A DNA stretch of 64,000 nucleotides from Palsa-147 sp963771905 (GTDB lineage: Bacteria > Acidobacteriota > Terriglobia > Acidiferrales > UBA7541), in contig CAVYVI010000006.1 of NCBI GenBank assembly GCA_963771905.1, forward strand, positions 1-64,000, given 5' to 3'. The translations under genes and the position numbers were made by a program. Within the stretch, counting starts at the first letter, position 1; the number at the start of each line of letters is the position of its first letter. The notes below the pieces were generated by a model. The model was not told the origin of the DNA, searched no databases, and saw nothing but the letters and a program-made list of their open reading frames with translations. Positions 61,502 through 64,000 of this stretch are shown piece by piece.

Positions 61502-64000
61502 TCACGTGTGGCGCACCGCGTCCATCGGACTGATCCCGATCCACGGCCGCGCCGCCGCATAGGCGACGGCCATCGATATCAGCACCATCGTCAGCGCGAC
61601 TGGAATCAGTACATGCATCTCGATCGCGCTGATTCCATAGAACTGAGTCCGGAATGCCACCGTTGCTCCGGCGCCCAGAAGTAATCCGGCCAATACGCCC
61701 GCTCCCGCAATGATCGCGGCCTGCCCAAGGATCATTTTCATCAGGTCGGACGCCTGCGCTCCCAGCGCCACGCGAATTCCGATTTCCTTTCTCCGCTCGT
61801 TTACGGAATAGAATATCGCGCCATACAGGCCAAGAATCGCAAGCATCAACGCGAGCGCGCCCAGCCCAACCACCACTCCCAGCGTCAGAAGCGGAACGAG
61901 AAGCGTAAAGTGCATGACATCGTCCAACGTGAACGGCGGAGCTTCGAGCTTTACCCCGAAGTTGCGGACCAATTGCGCCAACGGCTGCACCCACTGCCGC
62001 GGATTCCCCTGCGTCTGCACGATTAGCAGAAACTCCGGTTGATAGTGCTGGCTCAGCGCATAGTAAATGACGGGTCGCTGCGCCTCATCCAGCGTGTTGT
62101 ACTTGCCGTCGCCCACCACGCCGGACACCGTGACCACGCGGTTGCCGTTCTCGATGTGCAGTTTTTTCCCGATCGGATCTCCGCCCGGCCAATGCGTCTC
62201 CGCCATCTTGTGATTGATCACCACGACTTCGGGGCTCTCCTTCGTGTCCGACGAATCGAACGTGCGTCCCGCGAGAAGAGGAATTCCGAGCGTCGCGAAG
62301 TATTCGCCGTCCACGACGTTCACGGGAACAGGCGCGCCCGCGTGAGTCGCGTCGCTTCCTCCTTCGCTCCACATTTCGTCCGTCGCCCAATGATCGTCGA
62401 TAAATGGAAATTCCAGGCCGAGCGAGCACGATTTCACGCCATAAAGCAGCGACGCCGACTGCCGAAGTGCCGCATACAACTTTTGTCCCTGCGCTTCCGA
62501 ATAGCCATTCGACTGCAGGTCAACGATCACTCCGGCGAGATTTCTTTCCGAGAATCCCGGCTTCTCAGCTTCGAGATTCCGCACGCTCCGCAAACACAAC
62601 CCGGCGCCGACCATCACCAGCGTGCACACCGCAATCTGAATCACCACGAGCGCATTTCGGATCAGGCCCTTGCGCGTTCCGCCGATCACCGCTTCACCGC
62701 TCAACGCTCCGGCGACGTTCGGCGCGCACGCATGCACCGCAGGCGCCATTCCGGTTGCGAGGCTCGCGATAAATATCAGGGCCAGCGTCATCGCCAGAAC
62801 GTCTCCGTCCGTCCGGAGATTGGGTGCGAAATAGATCGTGCCCAGAATCGGCACCGGCGTGTCGAATTGCGAAAATCGCCGGAGCGCGGCGGACGCAAGC
62901 AGAAACCCCGCCGCTCCGCCCGCCACGCAAAGTATCGCGCTCTCCGTGAGAAGCTGCCGGATCAGCCTCCCGCGCGTCGCTCCGAGCGCCGTACGGATCA
63001 GAATCTCTTGTCTTCGTCCGGTCGCAAGACCCAGAAGCAAATTCGCAACGTTTGCACACGCCACCAGCAGCACCATCAACACGATTCCGATCAGCGCCCC
63101 CGATATCAACGCGGCCGTCGAACGCGCGTCCGGCGGAAGAACGGTCGTCGATGTCAGCACCGCGGCGCGCACTTTGTCTGCTTCGGGATACGCCGCCGCA
63201 AGTTGCGCCGACATCGTCCGTAAATCCGCCCTCGCGCGCTCCTGCGTCACTCCGGGTTTCAACCGTCCGATCAAAAATAGCCGCCGCTCCGTGCGCTCCG
63301 TCATCGATTGCGGATACTGGAGAATTTCCGCGTTCGTTGCGACCGTGATGAAAATATCCGCCCCGAAACCGAAAACGACGCCGGTGACATTCTTTGGCGC
63401 GACGCCCGCAATTGTGAGCGCGTGCCCGTTCACTACGATTCTTTCCCCCACGATTTTTGGATTCGAGCCCCACCGCCTCCAGCTCGCGTAGCTCAGCACT
63501 GCCGATGGTGTTTTCCTGTCATCGTCACCCGGTGAAAAGAGTTGCCCGAGAAATGGTCGGATTCCCATCACCGAAAAATAATTGTCCGAAGTCACTTCCA
63601 TCGTTCCGATTTCGTCTTCCCGGCCGTGCTCCACTGGGAGCTTCGATATTTCACTCGAAAAGGCCGCGACTCCCGAAAACGTTTGATTGTTGTCGCGGTA
63701 ATATTTGTAATCCGGATAAGAGACGTCGTCGAACTCGCGCGTTGGCGTCGTCGTGTAAATTGTCACCAGGCGGCCCGGCTCCGCCGCGACAGGCGGTCGG
63801 AGCATAATCCCGTCGAAGACGCTGAGCCCCGCGACGCTGAGCGCCATCGCCACGCCCAGCGAAAACGCCGCAATCGATGCCGGCTTCCAGTTTTTCCCAA
63901 GCATCCGTACGCCGTAGCGGACGTCTTGCGCGAGCGTTTCCACGAAGTGCACGCCGCGCGCCTCCCGGCATTCCTCTTTGATTCCCTCAGCGCCGCCAAA
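61502..64000 (-). CDS. MacB/FtsX-type permease (ADOP family) 2, start outside window
   Basis: At least 832 residues of a second permease of the same plan, cut off by the window end: the visible N-terminal part FGGAEGIKEECREARG shows that it lacks only a little over 50 residues. The cores LIGIVLMVLLVACANVAN, RRQEILIRTALGATRGRL, and LGVVVGLGALALMLAILGLY, RRKEIGIRVALGAQ match the family, and it ends GISPMDAVRHT. It lies 37 bases upstream of permease 1 and is probably co-transcribed with it. Both are diverged in the periplasmic regions, so they likely handle different substrates. Confidence 0.93.
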   Translation of the reverse strand, partial: FGGAEGIKEECREARGVHFVETLAQDVRYGVRMLGKNWKPASIAAFSLGVAMALSVAGLSVFDGIMLRPPVAAEPGRLVTIYTTTPTREFDDVSYPDYKYYRDNNQTFSGVAAFSSEISKLPVEHGREDEIGTMEVTSDNYFSVMGIRPFLGQLFSPGDDDRKTPSAVLSYASWRRWGSNPKIVGERIVVNGHALTIAGVAPKNVTGVVFGFGADIFITVATNAEILQYPQSMTERTERRLFLIGRLKPGVTQERARADLRTMSAQLAAAYPEADKVRAAVLTSTTVLPPDARSTAALISGALIGIVLMVLLVACANVANLLLGLATGRRQEILIRTALGATRGRLIRQLLTESAILCVAGGAAGFLLASAALRRFSQFDTPVPILGTIYFAPNLRTDGDVLAMTLALIFIASLATGMAPAVHACAPNVAGALSGEAVIGGTRKGLIRNALVVIQIAVCTLVMVGAGLCLRSVRNLEAEKPGFSERNLAGVIVDLQSNGYSEAQGQKLYAALRQSASLLYGVKSCSLGLEFPFIDDHWATDEMWSEGGSDATHAGAPVPVNVVDGEYFATLGIPLLAGRTFDSSDTKESPEVVVINHKMAETHWPGGDPIGKKLHIENGNRVVTVSGVVGDGKYNTLDEAQRPVIYYALSQHYQPEFLLIVQTQGNPRQWVQPLAQLVRNFGVKLEAPPFTLDDVMHFTLLVPLLTLGVVVGLGALALMLAILGLYGAIFYSVNERRKEIGIRVALGAQASDLMKMILGQAAIIAGAGVLAGLLLGAGATVAFRTQFYGISAIEMHVLIPVALTMVLISMAVAYAAARPWIGISPMDAVRHT

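Noticed and set aside
1..64000. CRISPR arrays, insertion sequences and rRNA genes
   Set aside because: No regularly spaced repeats, transposase motifs or rRNA segments were seen.

Overview
The window looks like a chromosomal segment of an acidobacterium or close relative. The evidence is moderately high G+C, two adjacent MacB/FtsX-type permeases of the acidobacterial duplicated orphan permease type, two eukaryotic-like Ser/Thr kinases (one with a beta-propeller, one with TPRs), an imuA-imuB-dnaE2 cassette, many secreted Ig-like/lectin-like proteins and a secreted sedolisin. Taxonomy is inferred from gene content only. Several genes are split by single-base frameshifts: the PD-(D/E)XK nuclease, an S26 peptidase, a secreted protein, gltB and one kinase. 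The gltB and kinase lengths become normal if single extra bases are removed, so assembly or sequencing indels are a serious possibility.

Layout. 1-2602 (+): a tightly packed cassette with the 3' end of a putative annealing protein, an unknown, a RecB/Cas4-like nuclease, an unknown and an HNH protein; it looks mobile or phage-derived. 2785-8543 (-): imuA-imuB-dnaE2 mutasome. 8981-11265 (+) and 16570-18839 (-): two paralogous two-gene units, each a small secreted protein overlapping a large lipoprotein. Between them lie a radical SAM/SPASM - PqqD - HPr-kinase-like - S26 peptidase cluster (11408-14192, -), resembling a peptide-modification locus, and a multiply frameshifted secreted protein (14313-16129, -). 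19829-22093 (+): sedolisin. 22609-22685 (-): tRNA-Arg(CCT). 22998-28472 (+): gltB and a LysR regulator. 28492-30440 (-): aguA-aguB. 30559-33451 (+): kinase with propeller. 33986-37678 (+): giant secreted lectin/MBG protein. 37864-41451 (-): kinase with TPRs. 41754-42818 (+): TonB-domain protein.

The most notable part is the aspartate-family block at 42900-50540. On the + strand, lysC (without ACT domains), asd and proC follow a promoter, a short Thr-rich leader peptide and two mutually exclusive RNA hairpins, the second an intrinsic terminator: a classical threonine attenuator. Converging on the - strand, a promoter, a SAM-I riboswitch and a terminator precede thrC2-thrB, a small membrane protein and thrC1. 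SAM control of a threonine-synthase-like enzyme plus homoserine kinase suggests that O-phosphohomoserine may feed methionine synthesis here. This is an inference.

50633-64000: tandem-SRPBCC protein and ArsR regulator with an operator palindrome over its promoter, a B12-binding-type radical SAM enzyme, small stress-type proteins, a pyruvoyl-dependent arginine decarboxylase (which with aguA/aguB completes arginine-to-putrescine), an outer-membrane-like protein, a third member of the lipoprotein family and the two large permeases, the last running off the window.
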